Notes under the pieces: generated by a model
What the model saw: the letters and a program-made list of their open reading frames with translations, nothing else
Told to the model about the DNA's origin: nothing
Database searches by the model: none
NCBI GenBank assembly: GCA_965221035.1
Contig: OZ244860.1
Coordinates: 3,348,001-3,412,000 of the forward strand
Length of the DNA stretch: 64,000 bases
Source: UBA6522 sp965221035
GTDB lineage: Bacteria; Pseudomonadota; Gammaproteobacteria; Steroidobacterales; Rariloculaceae
Direction: 5' to 3'
Program-made: the position numbers and the translations under genes
In this document: positions 54,262 through 62,484 of the stretch, one piece after another
How the letters are laid out: each line of letters opens with the position of its first letter
Numbering within the stretch: position 1 is the stretch's first letter

Positions 54262-55533
54262 TCAAAGGCGCCGGGCGGCACCCTGAAGCGGTTCCATGAT
54301 CCAGTCGACCAGCGTGCCGTAGTCGCGCACAAGATCCGCGGTGACGGTCATGCCCGGCCGCAGCGCCCGAGCCTGCTCCGACGAAAGCGTGAAGCCGGCG
54401 GGAAACTCCACGTCCACCCGGTAGTGGGCACCGGCTTGTGTCCGGGCAACCGGTTCTTCACCGTGGTCGAGCGCCGTGGCGGAGATGGAACTCACGCGCG
54501 CCGATTGGGCCCCGTAGCGTTCGTAAGGAAAGGCGTCGAGATAGACGCGCACTTCCAGTCCGGGTTCGACAAAGCCCATCGCCGCCGAAGGCACGAACAG
54601 CCGTCCATGCAGCACGCTCCCCGGCGGGACGATATCCAGAAGCGCCTGGCCGGGCTGAACGCCGTCGCCCGCATCAACCCGAACCGACACGACCGTGCCG
54701 TCCCTGGGCGCCAGCACGCGGTGGGCGCCTTCGCTGCGGATGCGCGACTCCTCCATGGCCAAGGCATGGGCCTGCTCGCGGATGGCTGCCGTGTCCAGGT
54801 CCCGGTTGATCCCAAGCCGCGCCAACCGGGCCGCGTTGGAAGCGATGGAGGCGCGAAGCCGATCCGCCGTCCGGCGGCGCTCGGAGAGCGCCAGTCGGCG
54901 CGACTGCAGTTCATCCTCAAGCCGTTCCGTCTCCGCCGGCGCCAGGGCGCCGGAGTCCTTCAGTTGAAGTCCAACCAGATACTGCTGTCGCGAGGTTGCG
55001 GCACGAGCTTCCGCCAGTGCCATCTCCTGGTCCAGCTGTTGCATTTCGCGACGGTCCGCCTCGTCGGAAAGCCTCAGCAAGGCGGTCTCCTGGTCGTATT
55101 CGCGGGAGATCAGGCGGATTCGCTCTTCCAGGGCCGCACGGCGTCCCTGGATTTCCTCAAGCAGGCGGTCCTGGACCGTGAGGGCCTGCCGCACCCCGTC
55201 ACCGGGCGATATTTCCAGCAACACGTCGCCCGTGCGCACTTCGTCTCCCGGATTCGCCAAACGGCTGCGAATGACGCCGAAAGACTTGGCCGAAACACGC
55301 GACCAGCCACCCGCCGGAGTCAGGTAACCTCGCACCTGTTCCTTGCGGGCAAACTCGAACGTGGCAGCGAATGAGAAAAGCGCGGTGGCTGCGATCAGCG
55401 CGAGCGCCGCCATTGCCCACGCGGATACCGGCCTGGACAACAGCGGCGGTTGCCACGTCGAACCGCGAAAACGGTCCAGGGCTTCATCGCGGAACAGCGG
55501 CAGATTGCCACTGGAAACGGTCTGGTCGGTCAT
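54262..55533 (-). CDS. HlyD-family membrane fusion protein of a C39 exporter
   Basis: 423 residues. One N-terminal transmembrane segment (AMAALALIAATALFSFAATFEF) is followed by a lipoyl/barrel-sandwich half (VRGYLTPAGGWSRVSA, GVIRSRLANPGDEVRTGD), a long coiled-coil hairpin with periodic Glu/Arg/Leu (about 110-250) and the second lipoyl and beta-barrel half (RVLAPRDGTVVSVRVDAGDGVQPGQ). It links the inner-membrane exporter to an outer-membrane TolC-like duct. Lies 27 bp before the exporter gene and 97 bp after the second peptide gene. Confidence 0.92.
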   Translation of the reverse strand: MTDQTVSSGNLPLFRDEALDRFRGSTWQPPLLSRPVSAWAMAALALIAATALFSFAATFEFARKEQVRGYLTPAGGWSRVSAKSFGVIRSRLANPGDEVRTGDVLLEISPGDGVRQALTVQDRLLEEIQGRRAALEERIRLISREYDQETALLRLSDEADRREMQQLDQEMALAEARAATSRQQYLVGLQLKDSGALAPAETERLEDELQSRRLALSERRRTADRLRASIASNAARLARLGINRDLDTAAIREQAHALAMEESRIRSEGAHRVLAPRDGTVVSVRVDAGDGVQPGQALLDIVPPGSVLHGRLFVPSAAMGFVEPGLEVRVYLDAFPYERYGAQSARVSSISATALDHGEEPVARTQAGAHYRVDVEFPAGFTLSSEQARALRPGMTVTADLVRDYGTLVDWIMEPLQGAARRL

Positions 55534-55630
55534 GGTGTAACGGCGTTCGGGATGGGTCGGACGGCGGGGCGCAGGGCAAGGCTGCGCCGCCGCCGTCCTG
55601 TGGGGTTGGCGGGTTGGTTGCTCCGCTACG

Positions 55631-55795
55631 TCAGTTGGATGCCGAAGTATCGACTGGTCTGCTTATCGACCAGAGGTGCATCAGCCAGTAAACATCCTCC
55701 TTGTCCGGTCGCATTGCAGGCTCGGGCAGGGTCGCCGGTAGCGGGTCCACGCCGCCTGCGACATGGGCCATTTCCGTCTCGTTCAAGATTCTCAT
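55631..55795 (-). CDS. Double-glycine leader peptide B (putative secreted bacteriocin-like peptide)
   Basis: 54 residues; GAGGA lies 5 nt before the ATG. The leader MRILNETEMAHVAGG (residues 1-15) has the M-R-x-L-x-x-x-E-M-x-x-V-x-G-G pattern of C39 substrates, so cleavage after Gly15 is expected. The 39-residue core is proline- and acid-rich in its first half, then has a YWLMHLWS aromatic stretch and a polar tail. It shares the leader but not the core with peptide A. No homologous core recognised. Together with peptide A it may form a two-component system. Confidence 0.75.
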   Translation of the reverse strand: MRILNETEMAHVAGGVDPLPATLPEPAMRPDKEDVYWLMHLWSISRPVDTSASN

Positions 55796-55869
55796 CGAAA
55801 TCCTCGTTTTCAAATGGGTTGATTGGGTGCCAGTCCCGGAACCCGGAACCATTGGCGTCAGGACACGGG

Positions 55870-56100
55870 TTAGCTCAATGCTGCGATGCAGGCGTCTGAA
55901 CCGACCACCGCCCCGATCATGCCGGTGGCGGCCCCGAACTTTACGGAAAGCCCCCCGGTCACCGGAGCAAGCGCCAAGCCAAGCGCCGCGCCGGCGGCGC
56001 CGGCTGTCACCGTATCCACCGCGCACTGTCCCAGGTTCTGGAGGAAGGATTTCCCTCCGCCCGAGACTGCGTCCATTTCCAAAGCCGTTAACGTTCTCAT
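55870..56100 (-). CDS. Double-glycine leader peptide A (putative class II bacteriocin/microcin)
   Basis: 76 residues; AGGAG lies 6 nt before the ATG. The leader MRTLTALEMDAVSGG ends in a double glycine at 14-15. The core of 61 residues is hydrophobic and Gly/Ala-rich with helix-packing G-x-x-x-G-like spacing (AGAAGAALGLALAPVTGG, GAATGMIGAVVG) and two cysteines, one early (GQCAV) and one near the end (DACIA), which could form a disulfide. This resembles pore-forming class II microcins and bacteriocins. First gene of the peptide-export operon. Confidence 0.8.
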   Translation of the reverse strand: MRTLTALEMDAVSGGGKSFLQNLGQCAVDTVTAGAAGAALGLALAPVTGGLSVKFGAATGMIGAVVGSDACIAALS

Positions 56101-56373
56101 CAATATCTCCTCTTGTGCCTTAAGCTTCTGATGCTGTCCTGTCGGACTGCTCCTGTCGGCCCGACTGGCAAGAAGCGTCGAACCGGAGACAAATGTAACA
56201 ACCGGACAGCACAAGATTCGCCATCAGAAAGTGGGTGATTTCGCGAGTTTGACCTTCGGGCCGGGGCCAATAAATGGCCCGCTCCGTCAAGTTTGATCTC
56301 GTACAATGGTCTGGCGCGGGCCATCAGTACCGTCCAGCGCGAGAACCAGGCACGGAAACCGGGAAGGCACCTC
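56101..56373. promoter_or_regulatory. Divergent region between the peptide operon and the Gfo/Idh/MocA-Tct operon
   Basis: No gene supported. The ribosome sites of peptide A (minus strand) and of the dehydrogenase at 56374 (plus strand, GGAAGG) lie at its two ends. Promoters for both operons must lie here but no clear pair was identified. Confidence 0.4.
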
Positions 56374-57444
56374 ATGAAACAAATCAACGTCGGCGTGATC
56401 GGCACTGGCTGGTGCGGTGGCATCCGCGCGGATACGTGCGCCGCCAGCGCGCTGGTGGACCAGCTGCACATCGCCGAGATCGACCAGGACCGGCTGAAGG
56501 AAGTCGCCGCCAGGACCGGAGCGGCTTCGGCGACTACCGATTACAGGGACGTGATCGCCAACGGCTCGATCGACACGATCATCATTTCGGCGACGCCGGA
56601 AACCACCCACTATCCCATAGCCCGGGAGGCGTTGCTCGCCGGCAAACACGTCTTTCTCGAGAAGCCGCTGGCGCTGACGCTGGACGAGGCCGACGATCTC
56701 ATCCGTATCCGCAAGGCGAGGGGCCTGAAGTTCGCCATCGGTTATTCCCAGCGTTTCAACCACAAGTTCGCCTACGCCAGGAAACAACTGGGAGAAGGGA
56801 CCATCGGCGATCCGGTGTGCGCGCTGGTGAGCCGACACCTCACGCGGAGCCTGGGCAACAAGATCAGCGGACGCATCCGGCTGTCTCCCGCCGCCATGGA
56901 GGCGACCCACGATATCGACTTCCTGCTCTGGCTGATGGAGCCCGCGCGTCCGGTGCGTGTCTATTCCCAGTCTGCCTACGGGGCCATGAAGGACGTCACA
57001 GGCTCGGAGGACGCACAGTGGATGATGGTGACCATGGACAACGGCGTCATCCTCAACATCGGCGCCGGCTGGACCATGCCGCCGGGCTATCCCAACTACT
57101 CGGGCACCTGGATCGAAATCACGGGTACCGAAGGCATGCTGGTGATCGACGACACCCATCGGGACGTGATCGTCAACACGATGCGAAAGGGCATCCAGTT
57201 GCCCCTGTCGCCCATGCCCGGCGAACGGGTCGATCATGTCTTTGCCGGCCCGATGCACGACGAGACGGTCCACTGGATCGAGGCGGTGGCCCTTGATCGA
57301 CCGGAAATGTGTCCGGCGGAGCAGGCGCGGCGGGTCATGGACGTCTACATCGCCGCCGACCTCTCGGTGGAGCGCGGCGAGGCGGTCGACTTGCCCCTGA
57401 ACGCCGCCGCGTCAGCCTCCACGTCTGCGTCAGCCGCCGCATGA
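56374..57444 (+). CDS. Gfo/Idh/MocA family oxidoreductase (2)
   Basis: 356 residues from the ATG at 56374. Rossmann motif GVIGTGWCGG, EKPLALT with the catalytic Lys, and the GYSQRFNHKF segment followed by MEATHDIDFLLWLMEP with the conserved His and Asp. The last residues are an Ala/Ser low-complexity tail. It likely dehydrogenates a cyclitol or sugar acid taken up by the Tct system, to which it is coupled (ATGA overlap with tctB). Confidence 0.92.
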   Translation: MKQINVGVIGTGWCGGIRADTCAASALVDQLHIAEIDQDRLKEVAARTGAASATTDYRDVIANGSIDTIIISATPETTHYPIAREALLAGKHVFLEKPLALTLDEADDLIRIRKARGLKFAIGYSQRFNHKFAYARKQLGEGTIGDPVCALVSRHLTRSLGNKISGRIRLSPAAMEATHDIDFLLWLMEPARPVRVYSQSAYGAMKDVTGSEDAQWMMVTMDNGVILNIGAGWTMPPGYPNYSGTWIEITGTEGMLVIDDTHRDVIVNTMRKGIQLPLSPMPGERVDHVFAGPMHDETVHWIEAVALDRPEMCPAEQARRVMDVYIAADLSVERGEAVDLPLNAAASASTSASAAA

Positions 57445-58007
57445 TCCGCCGCATCCTGGACGCGGTCCCGGCGCTTGCGCGTCACGCGGACGCGCGTTTC
57501 GCCGCCGTGGTGCTGGTGCTCTCGGCGCTCGCGCTGGTTTTCAGCGGCCGGCTCATCGTCGATACGCCGATTCCGCTGGACCGGGACCTGCTGGCGATGA
57601 GTCCGCGGGTGTTTCCGTACCTGATTCTTCTGAGCACCGGCATGGTGGCGGCGGTCTTTCTGGGCACACGTCTGGGGGAGGACGGCCCGGGTGGCGCTGA
57701 CGCCCGCACCGCCGATTCCGCGGCACCTCGGATTGCCGGGTTTCGCCAGCTTGCCTTCCTCGGCATCTCCGTGATGTGCGCGCTGTTGCTGAACACGCTG
57801 GGTTTCATGATCACCATGTTCGTCCTGATGGCGGGCACCTCGGTTCTGGTGGGCAACCGCAATCCCTTGCAGATCCTCGCCATCAGCCTGTTGACTCCCC
57901 TGGGCTTCTACATCGCAGTGACCCACGTGATGCGCACGGCGCTGCCCGAGATCGACCTGGTGCAGCGTGCGCTGGCGCCCTTGCTGCGCCTCGTGCCCGC
58001 GTTCTAG
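57441..58007 (+). CDS. tctB: Tripartite tricarboxylate transporter small membrane subunit (TctB)
   Basis: 188 residues with four transmembrane segments. The position, length and order are standard for TctB. Its ATG overlaps the previous stop by 4 bp, and TctA starts 47 bp after it. Confidence 0.86.
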   Translation: MIRRILDAVPALARHADARFAAVVLVLSALALVFSGRLIVDTPIPLDRDLLAMSPRVFPYLILLSTGMVAAVFLGTRLGEDGPGGADARTADSAAPRIAGFRQLAFLGISVMCALLLNTLGFMITMFVLMAGTSVLVGNRNPLQILAISLLTPLGFYIAVTHVMRTALPEIDLVQRALAPLLRLVPAF

Positions 58008-58054
58008 CGCCGGGTTGCGCAAGCGCCATGCAGACCGAAAGGCAACCTGGCTGA

Positions 58055-59590
58055 ATGATCGAGACGCTGCTCGCCGGTCTGGACGCCGCGCTGCGGATCG
58101 ACACCGTGGTCTGGATGGCCGGCGGCCTCCTGCTGGGCATGCTGATGGGCTCGCTGCCCGGGTTCACCACATCGATGGGGATGTCGGTCCTGGTACCGAT
58201 CTCCTTCCTGGTCGGCGATCCGCTGATCGGCATTCCCTTCCTGATCGGCGTCTACAAGGGCGGCATCTACGGCGGCAGTGTGCCCGCCATTCTGGTCTCC
58301 ATGCCGGGCACCGGGGCCTCCATCGCCACGGTCTTCGACGGCCACGCACTGACAAGGAAGGGACAGCCGCGCAAGGCGCTCGAAATGGGCCTCGTTGCCT
58401 CGGCCATTTCGGATACCTTCAGCGACATCTTCACGCTGGTGATGATCATTCCCGTGGCGGCCATCGTGCTCGGCTTCGGCCCGCCGGAGATCGCCGCGGT
58501 CATGTTTCTGAGTCTGGTCATTATCGCCGTGACGTCCACGGGTCCGGTGCTCAAGGGACTGCTCATGCTGTGCCTGGGTGTGTGGTTCGGTTTCATCGGC
58601 GCCGACCCGTTCTCGGGAATGCCCCGATACACGTTCGGCACGCAGCAACTCTATGACGGCTTCCACCTGATCCCGATGCTGATCGGGCTGTTCGCGCTGC
58701 CGGAAATTTTCGCCGCGGTCACGGAGGGCGACCAGGCGGGCGCCCGCGCGATCCGCTTCGTCGGCGAACGGCTGCGCCTGGCGGAACTCAGGCGCAGCCT
58801 GCGGACGATCTTCCGCTCCACCGCCATCGGCACCGGCATCGGCCTGGTGCCGGGTCTGGGCCAGCCCATCGCCGCCATGATGGGCTACATCGCCGCGAGA
58901 AATGCGTCCAGGCAGCCGGAGCGCTACGGCAAGGGGGAACTGGACGGCGTCGCCGCCGCGGAGGCGGCCAACAACGCCGTCAACGGCCCCACCATGGTGC
59001 CGCTGCTGACGCTGGGAATTCCGGGCGACGCGGTCACGGCGCTGCTGCTGGGAGCGTTCATGATGCAGGGCCTGCGGCCCGGTCCGACGCTTCTGGAGAC
59101 CCACGGCGAGATCGTTTTCGCGATACTGATCGCCATGGTCTTCGCCAACCTCCTGTTCATCGCCATCGGCTACCTGACCATCCCGTTCTTCGCCCGCGTG
59201 GTGACCATCAAGCGCTCCCTGCTGATCCCGATCACCATCATGCTGGCTTTCGCCGGCACCTATCTGGCCCGCGGCAATCCGTTCGACATCATCACCCTGA
59301 TCGGCTTCGGGCTGGTGGGGATTGCCGCGCGGCAGGCCAGATTCGACGTGGCGCCCATGGTCATGGGATTCATCCTGGGGCGCGAGCTGGAGTATAGTTT
59401 CGGCCAGACCCTGGCGATGGCGGGTTCGGACTGGTTGCGGTTCGCGTTCACCGAGCGACTCGGGATGACCGCGGTGGTGTTGGCGACGCCCGTGATCGGG
59501 ACACTACTCGGGATGCGCATGAAGCGGTTCCGGGAGAGGGCGCTGGCGCGGGAAGTAGATCAGTCGCCGGATCGCTTGAGAGATGGTTGA
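58055..59590 (+). CDS. tctA: Tripartite tricarboxylate transporter large permease (TctA)
   Basis: 511 residues with the family signature GMLMGSLPGFTTSMGM near the N terminus and PGLGQPIAAMMGYIAARNAS in the second half, and about 11-12 transmembrane segments. It is the channel that moves a carboxylate into the cell with protons or sodium. The periplasmic receptor gene follows immediately after its stop. Confidence 0.94.
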   Translation: MIETLLAGLDAALRIDTVVWMAGGLLLGMLMGSLPGFTTSMGMSVLVPISFLVGDPLIGIPFLIGVYKGGIYGGSVPAILVSMPGTGASIATVFDGHALTRKGQPRKALEMGLVASAISDTFSDIFTLVMIIPVAAIVLGFGPPEIAAVMFLSLVIIAVTSTGPVLKGLLMLCLGVWFGFIGADPFSGMPRYTFGTQQLYDGFHLIPMLIGLFALPEIFAAVTEGDQAGARAIRFVGERLRLAELRRSLRTIFRSTAIGTGIGLVPGLGQPIAAMMGYIAARNASRQPERYGKGELDGVAAAEAANNAVNGPTMVPLLTLGIPGDAVTALLLGAFMMQGLRPGPTLLETHGEIVFAILIAMVFANLLFIAIGYLTIPFFARVVTIKRSLLIPITIMLAFAGTYLARGNPFDIITLIGFGLVGIAARQARFDVAPMVMGFILGRELEYSFGQTLAMAGSDWLRFAFTERLGMTAVVLATPVIGTLLGMRMKRFRERALAREVDQSPDRLRDG

Positions 59591-60619
59591 GTGTTGCGCG
59601 GAGGGTTCCTGCAAGCTTGTTTTCCAGGTCTGCTGCTTCTGGCAGGCCTGTTTGGCGCTGCCGCCAACGCCCAGTATCCCGACAAACCCATCACGCTGAT
59701 CACTCCCTTTGCCGCGGGAGGTTCCAACGATCTCAACGCGCGGGTCTTTACCCGGTTCCTGACGGAATACCTGGGCCAGCCCGTCCTCATACGGCTTGTG
59801 CCCGGCCAGGCGGGGCAGAAGGGCACGCTGGAAGCAGTGCAGGCGCCCGCGGACGGTTATACGCTGCTCTATACCGACAACTACCGAGACCAGCTTCACC
59901 AGCATACCTTCCGCAACGATGCCTACGACACCAATCGCGATCTGGTGCCCGTGGCGCGGGTCAATTACGGGCCGATCGCGGTCATCGTGCGCTCGGACAG
60001 TCCCTACGAAACGTGGCAGCAACTTGAATCCGATATTCGGTCGCGGCCGGGGCAGGTAAGCTTCTCCCACAGCGGCTTGTGGGTGGCGCTGTTCGTCCCG
60101 GCATTGCAGATCATGAAGGATCTGGACCTGCGTCTTCGTTTCGTGCCGTATCGCGGTGGCGGTCCGGCCAAGGCGGCGCTCCTGGCGGGTGACGTGGATA
60201 TTTCGATGGCATTTCCGTCCACGGTGGCCGCCGATGTGGAGGCAGGACGTGTTCGGCTTCTCGCCACCGCCGGATCCGAGCGCATCGTGCCGGATGTGCC
60301 CACTTTCGTGGAGATCGGGTTGCCGCCCGGGACGGGATTCATTCACCGAATCGTCATGGCGCCCACGGGCACGCCGGAGGAACCGCTAGCTGTCCTGCGC
60401 CAGGCGTTCACCCGCATGCAGGATGACCCGCTCTACGTCGAAATGATGGCGCAACTTGGCGAAAATACCGAATACATGGATGGCGCCGAATATGAGGCGG
60501 TTCGCCGCCAGCAGGCCCGGGACTACGAGGCGTTGGTGCGATCGTTGCTTGAGCCTGGGGCTGAGTCTGAGCGCGAGCTTGAACCTGAGCGTGAGCTTGA
60601 ACCTGGGCCTGAGCTCTAA
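59591..60619 (+). CDS. tctC: Tripartite tricarboxylate transporter substrate-binding protein (TctC)
   Basis: 342 residues with a GTG start directly after the tctA stop. A signal peptide (CFPGLLLLAGLFGAAANAQ) is followed by the family pattern YPDKPITLITPFAAGGSNDLNARVF, LVPGQAGQKGT and GVPTF-like DVPTFVEIGLP. It binds the substrate for TctAB. The last about 25 residues (Glu-Leu-Glu-Pro-rich) are an unusual tail encoded by hexamer repeats and have no family counterpart. Confidence 0.92.
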   Translation: MLRGGFLQACFPGLLLLAGLFGAAANAQYPDKPITLITPFAAGGSNDLNARVFTRFLTEYLGQPVLIRLVPGQAGQKGTLEAVQAPADGYTLLYTDNYRDQLHQHTFRNDAYDTNRDLVPVARVNYGPIAVIVRSDSPYETWQQLESDIRSRPGQVSFSHSGLWVALFVPALQIMKDLDLRLRFVPYRGGGPAKAALLAGDVDISMAFPSTVAADVEAGRVRLLATAGSERIVPDVPTFVEIGLPPGTGFIHRIVMAPTGTPEEPLAVLRQAFTRMQDDPLYVEMMAQLGENTEYMDGAEYEAVRRQQARDYEALVRSLLEPGAESERELEPERELEPGPEL

Positions 60620-60655
60620 CCTGAGCTTGAGCGCGAGTCTGAGCCTGAACCGTGA
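60548..60655 (+). repeat. Hexamer repeat spanning the tctC stop codon
   Basis: About 18 degenerate units with consensus CYTGAG extend from the tctC 3' end past its TAA (60617-60619, within one variant unit) into the convergent sulfotransferase gene, where the other strand encodes its Ser/Gly-rich C terminus. Confidence 0.8.
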
Positions 60656-61431
60656 TCGGCATCGTCGGTGGCGAGCAGGGCCGCCTCGGTTCCTTTCGGC
60701 CGTGCGAGGCGCCCTCTGAATCCGCTCAGCCACTCGTAGTCTTGCCGCGCCTTGTCACAGAGCGCCCGATATTCTTCCGGCACTTTCGGAACGGACGGGG
60801 AAGGGTGCCTGAAGCCTGTGGACTGTTCCACGTTTCCGTACCAGTGAGGCGCCCAGACACCGTCGGACTTCCGGCGCCCTGGCGGCCAGGAAAGCATGGA
60901 ATCAGGCAGGTAAGGGACTCCGAGATGCGCACACAGGGAGGCCAGCGCCGCATCCGGATCACGCAGCACGTCGGCGGCATCCACCACGCAGGGTGGCTCG
61001 CCGGTGACCGAGGCAATTTCCCGGAACAACTCCGCCTGCCTGGCGATTCCGATGGCTTGCTCGTCCACCGAGGGCATCATCTTGAGGTAGGAGGCGATGG
61101 CCTCGGCGGGATCACGAACAATGAAACAATGCCGCAGCCCCGCGCACCAACCCATGTCCATGCCGGGAGGCATGTGCTTGGTCATGTGTTTCTGGTAGAA
61201 CAGCGGCGTGGCCACGGGGTGCTCGGTGAGTTGGCGGATCACCTCCGTGCGGTCGGAGCTTTGGGAGGCCATGATTGCCTCTTTGCCGGGGTGGGGAAGG
61301 CCCGTCTCGCGCAGGTAGCAGGCGTAGAAGGGTTCATCGACGACCGTGCAGTCGGGCCGGTTTTCCCAGCTTCGCATCATCGCGGTGGAGATGCTGCGCG
61401 GCCCCGACCACATGGCGATGCGTATGGTCAT
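60616..61431 (-). CDS. Sulfotransferase/P-loop protein of the aminotransferase-associated type
   Basis: 271 residues from the ATG at 61431, whose ATGA overlaps the aminotransferase stop. The N terminus has a sulfotransferase-like P-loop (MWSGPRSISTAMMRSWENR) and a later RHCFIVRDPAEAIASYLKM motif, which in PAPS sulfotransferases binds the 3'-phosphate. The enzyme may transfer a sulfuryl or phosphoryl group. It always follows the aminotransferase here, and related proteins are fused to such an aminotransferase in plants (from memory). The C terminus is low-complexity and encoded by the hexamer repeat. Confidence 0.8.
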   Translation of the reverse strand: MTIRIAMWSGPRSISTAMMRSWENRPDCTVVDEPFYACYLRETGLPHPGKEAIMASQSSDRTEVIRQLTEHPVATPLFYQKHMTKHMPPGMDMGWCAGLRHCFIVRDPAEAIASYLKMMPSVDEQAIGIARQAELFREIASVTGEPPCVVDAADVLRDPDAALASLCAHLGVPYLPDSMLSWPPGRRKSDGVWAPHWYGNVEQSTGFRHPSPSVPKVPEEYRALCDKARQDYEWLSGFRGRLARPKGTEAALLATDDADHGSGSDSRSSSG

Positions 61432-62417
61432 TGTCTGCCCAGGCCGCACTCGCTGTCGATCAGCTGCCTGTAGAGCACCTGCAGCCGTCGGGTCACCGGA
61501 CCTGCCGTGCCGCCACCGACCCCGCCACTGACGGCGCGGTCGACGCTGCCGGTCCGGCCGTCGGCGCCGACATGGCCATCGCCGATGATGCGGCCATCGA
61601 TTTCGGACACCGGTGTCAGGCCGGCGAAGGTGCCGGTGACGAAGGCTTCCCCCGCGCCGTAGGCCTGCATCACGGAAAAATTCCTTTCGTACACCGGGAC
61701 GTCGTTCGCCTTGCAGAGATTGATGACGTTGCGACGGGTGATGCCGTCCAGGCAGTAGTCGCCGCTTGAGGTCCAGACTTCACCGTCCCGCACGATGAAG
61801 AAATGCGTCGAGTTGCAGGTCGCAACATGCCCGTGGGGGTCCAGCATCAGGGCTTCGTCGTAGCCCGCCTTGCTGGCCTGGATGCAGCCGAAGATACAGT
61901 TCAGCTTGGAGTGGCTGTTGATCCGCGGGTCCTGGACGTCGGCGTAGCCGCGCCGCACGTACACCGTATAGAGCCGCACGCCGCGGTCGTACATTCCGGG
62001 GTCCGGCAGCTTGTATTCGGGGATGATGACGATGGTCGGCCCGCCGATGGTCATGGCGGGGTCCTGGTAGGGCGTTGCCTTGATGCCGCGGCTCACCATG
62101 AGTCGAATGTGGACATCGGATTCCATGCCGTTGGCATCCACCGTGTCGTAGATGCGTTGCTTGAGATCGGCCCGGGATAGCCCCGGGTCCAGGTCCAGCG
62201 CCTTGGCGCCTTCCCACAGGCGCGCCATGTGACGGTCGAGGAAGGGGATGACCCCCCGGTGCAGCCGCAGTCCTTCCCAGATGCCGTCGCCCAGGATGAA
62301 GCCGCTGTCGAATACGGAGACAACCGCCTCGTGCCTGGGGTACAGCTCGCCGTTGATGTTGATCCTGATGAGCTGATTGCGTTCGTCCGCCTGAACGGTA
62401 TGGGTACCTGTGGTCAT
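61428..62417 (-). CDS. Class IV aminotransferase, branched-chain/D-amino acid type
   Basis: 329 residues from the ATG at 62417; the frame is open further upstream without similarity. PLP-dependent fold-type IV features include the early FDSGFILGDGIWEGLR, SHSKLNC with the catalytic Lys, the cofactor-phosphate loop at ITRRNVI and TGTFAGLTPVSEIDGR. It transaminates a branched or D-amino acid. Coupled to the sulfotransferase-like gene. Confidence 0.9.
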   Translation of the reverse strand: MTTGTHTVQADERNQLIRININGELYPRHEAVVSVFDSGFILGDGIWEGLRLHRGVIPFLDRHMARLWEGAKALDLDPGLSRADLKQRIYDTVDANGMESDVHIRLMVSRGIKATPYQDPAMTIGGPTIVIIPEYKLPDPGMYDRGVRLYTVYVRRGYADVQDPRINSHSKLNCIFGCIQASKAGYDEALMLDPHGHVATCNSTHFFIVRDGEVWTSSGDYCLDGITRRNVINLCKANDVPVYERNFSVMQAYGAGEAFVTGTFAGLTPVSEIDGRIIGDGHVGADGRTGSVDRAVSGGVGGGTAGPVTRRLQVLYRQLIDSECGLGRQ

Positions 62418-62484
62418 GGAGATGCGCCTGCCCTCGCCGAACCGGTTCGACGGTCGATCACCTCGTCCGGCGTGTCCGCCGGCA

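Noticed and set aside
54064..55374. Open frame of about 436 codons on the plus strand through the exporter and adaptor genes
   Set aside because: It crosses two clear minus-strand genes and has no domain pattern.
55631..56026. Longer version of peptide B (131 residues) overlapping the end of peptide A
   Set aside because: The added part is the wrong-frame reading of peptide A and its 3' flank; the ATG at 55795 has a ribosome site and starts the leader.
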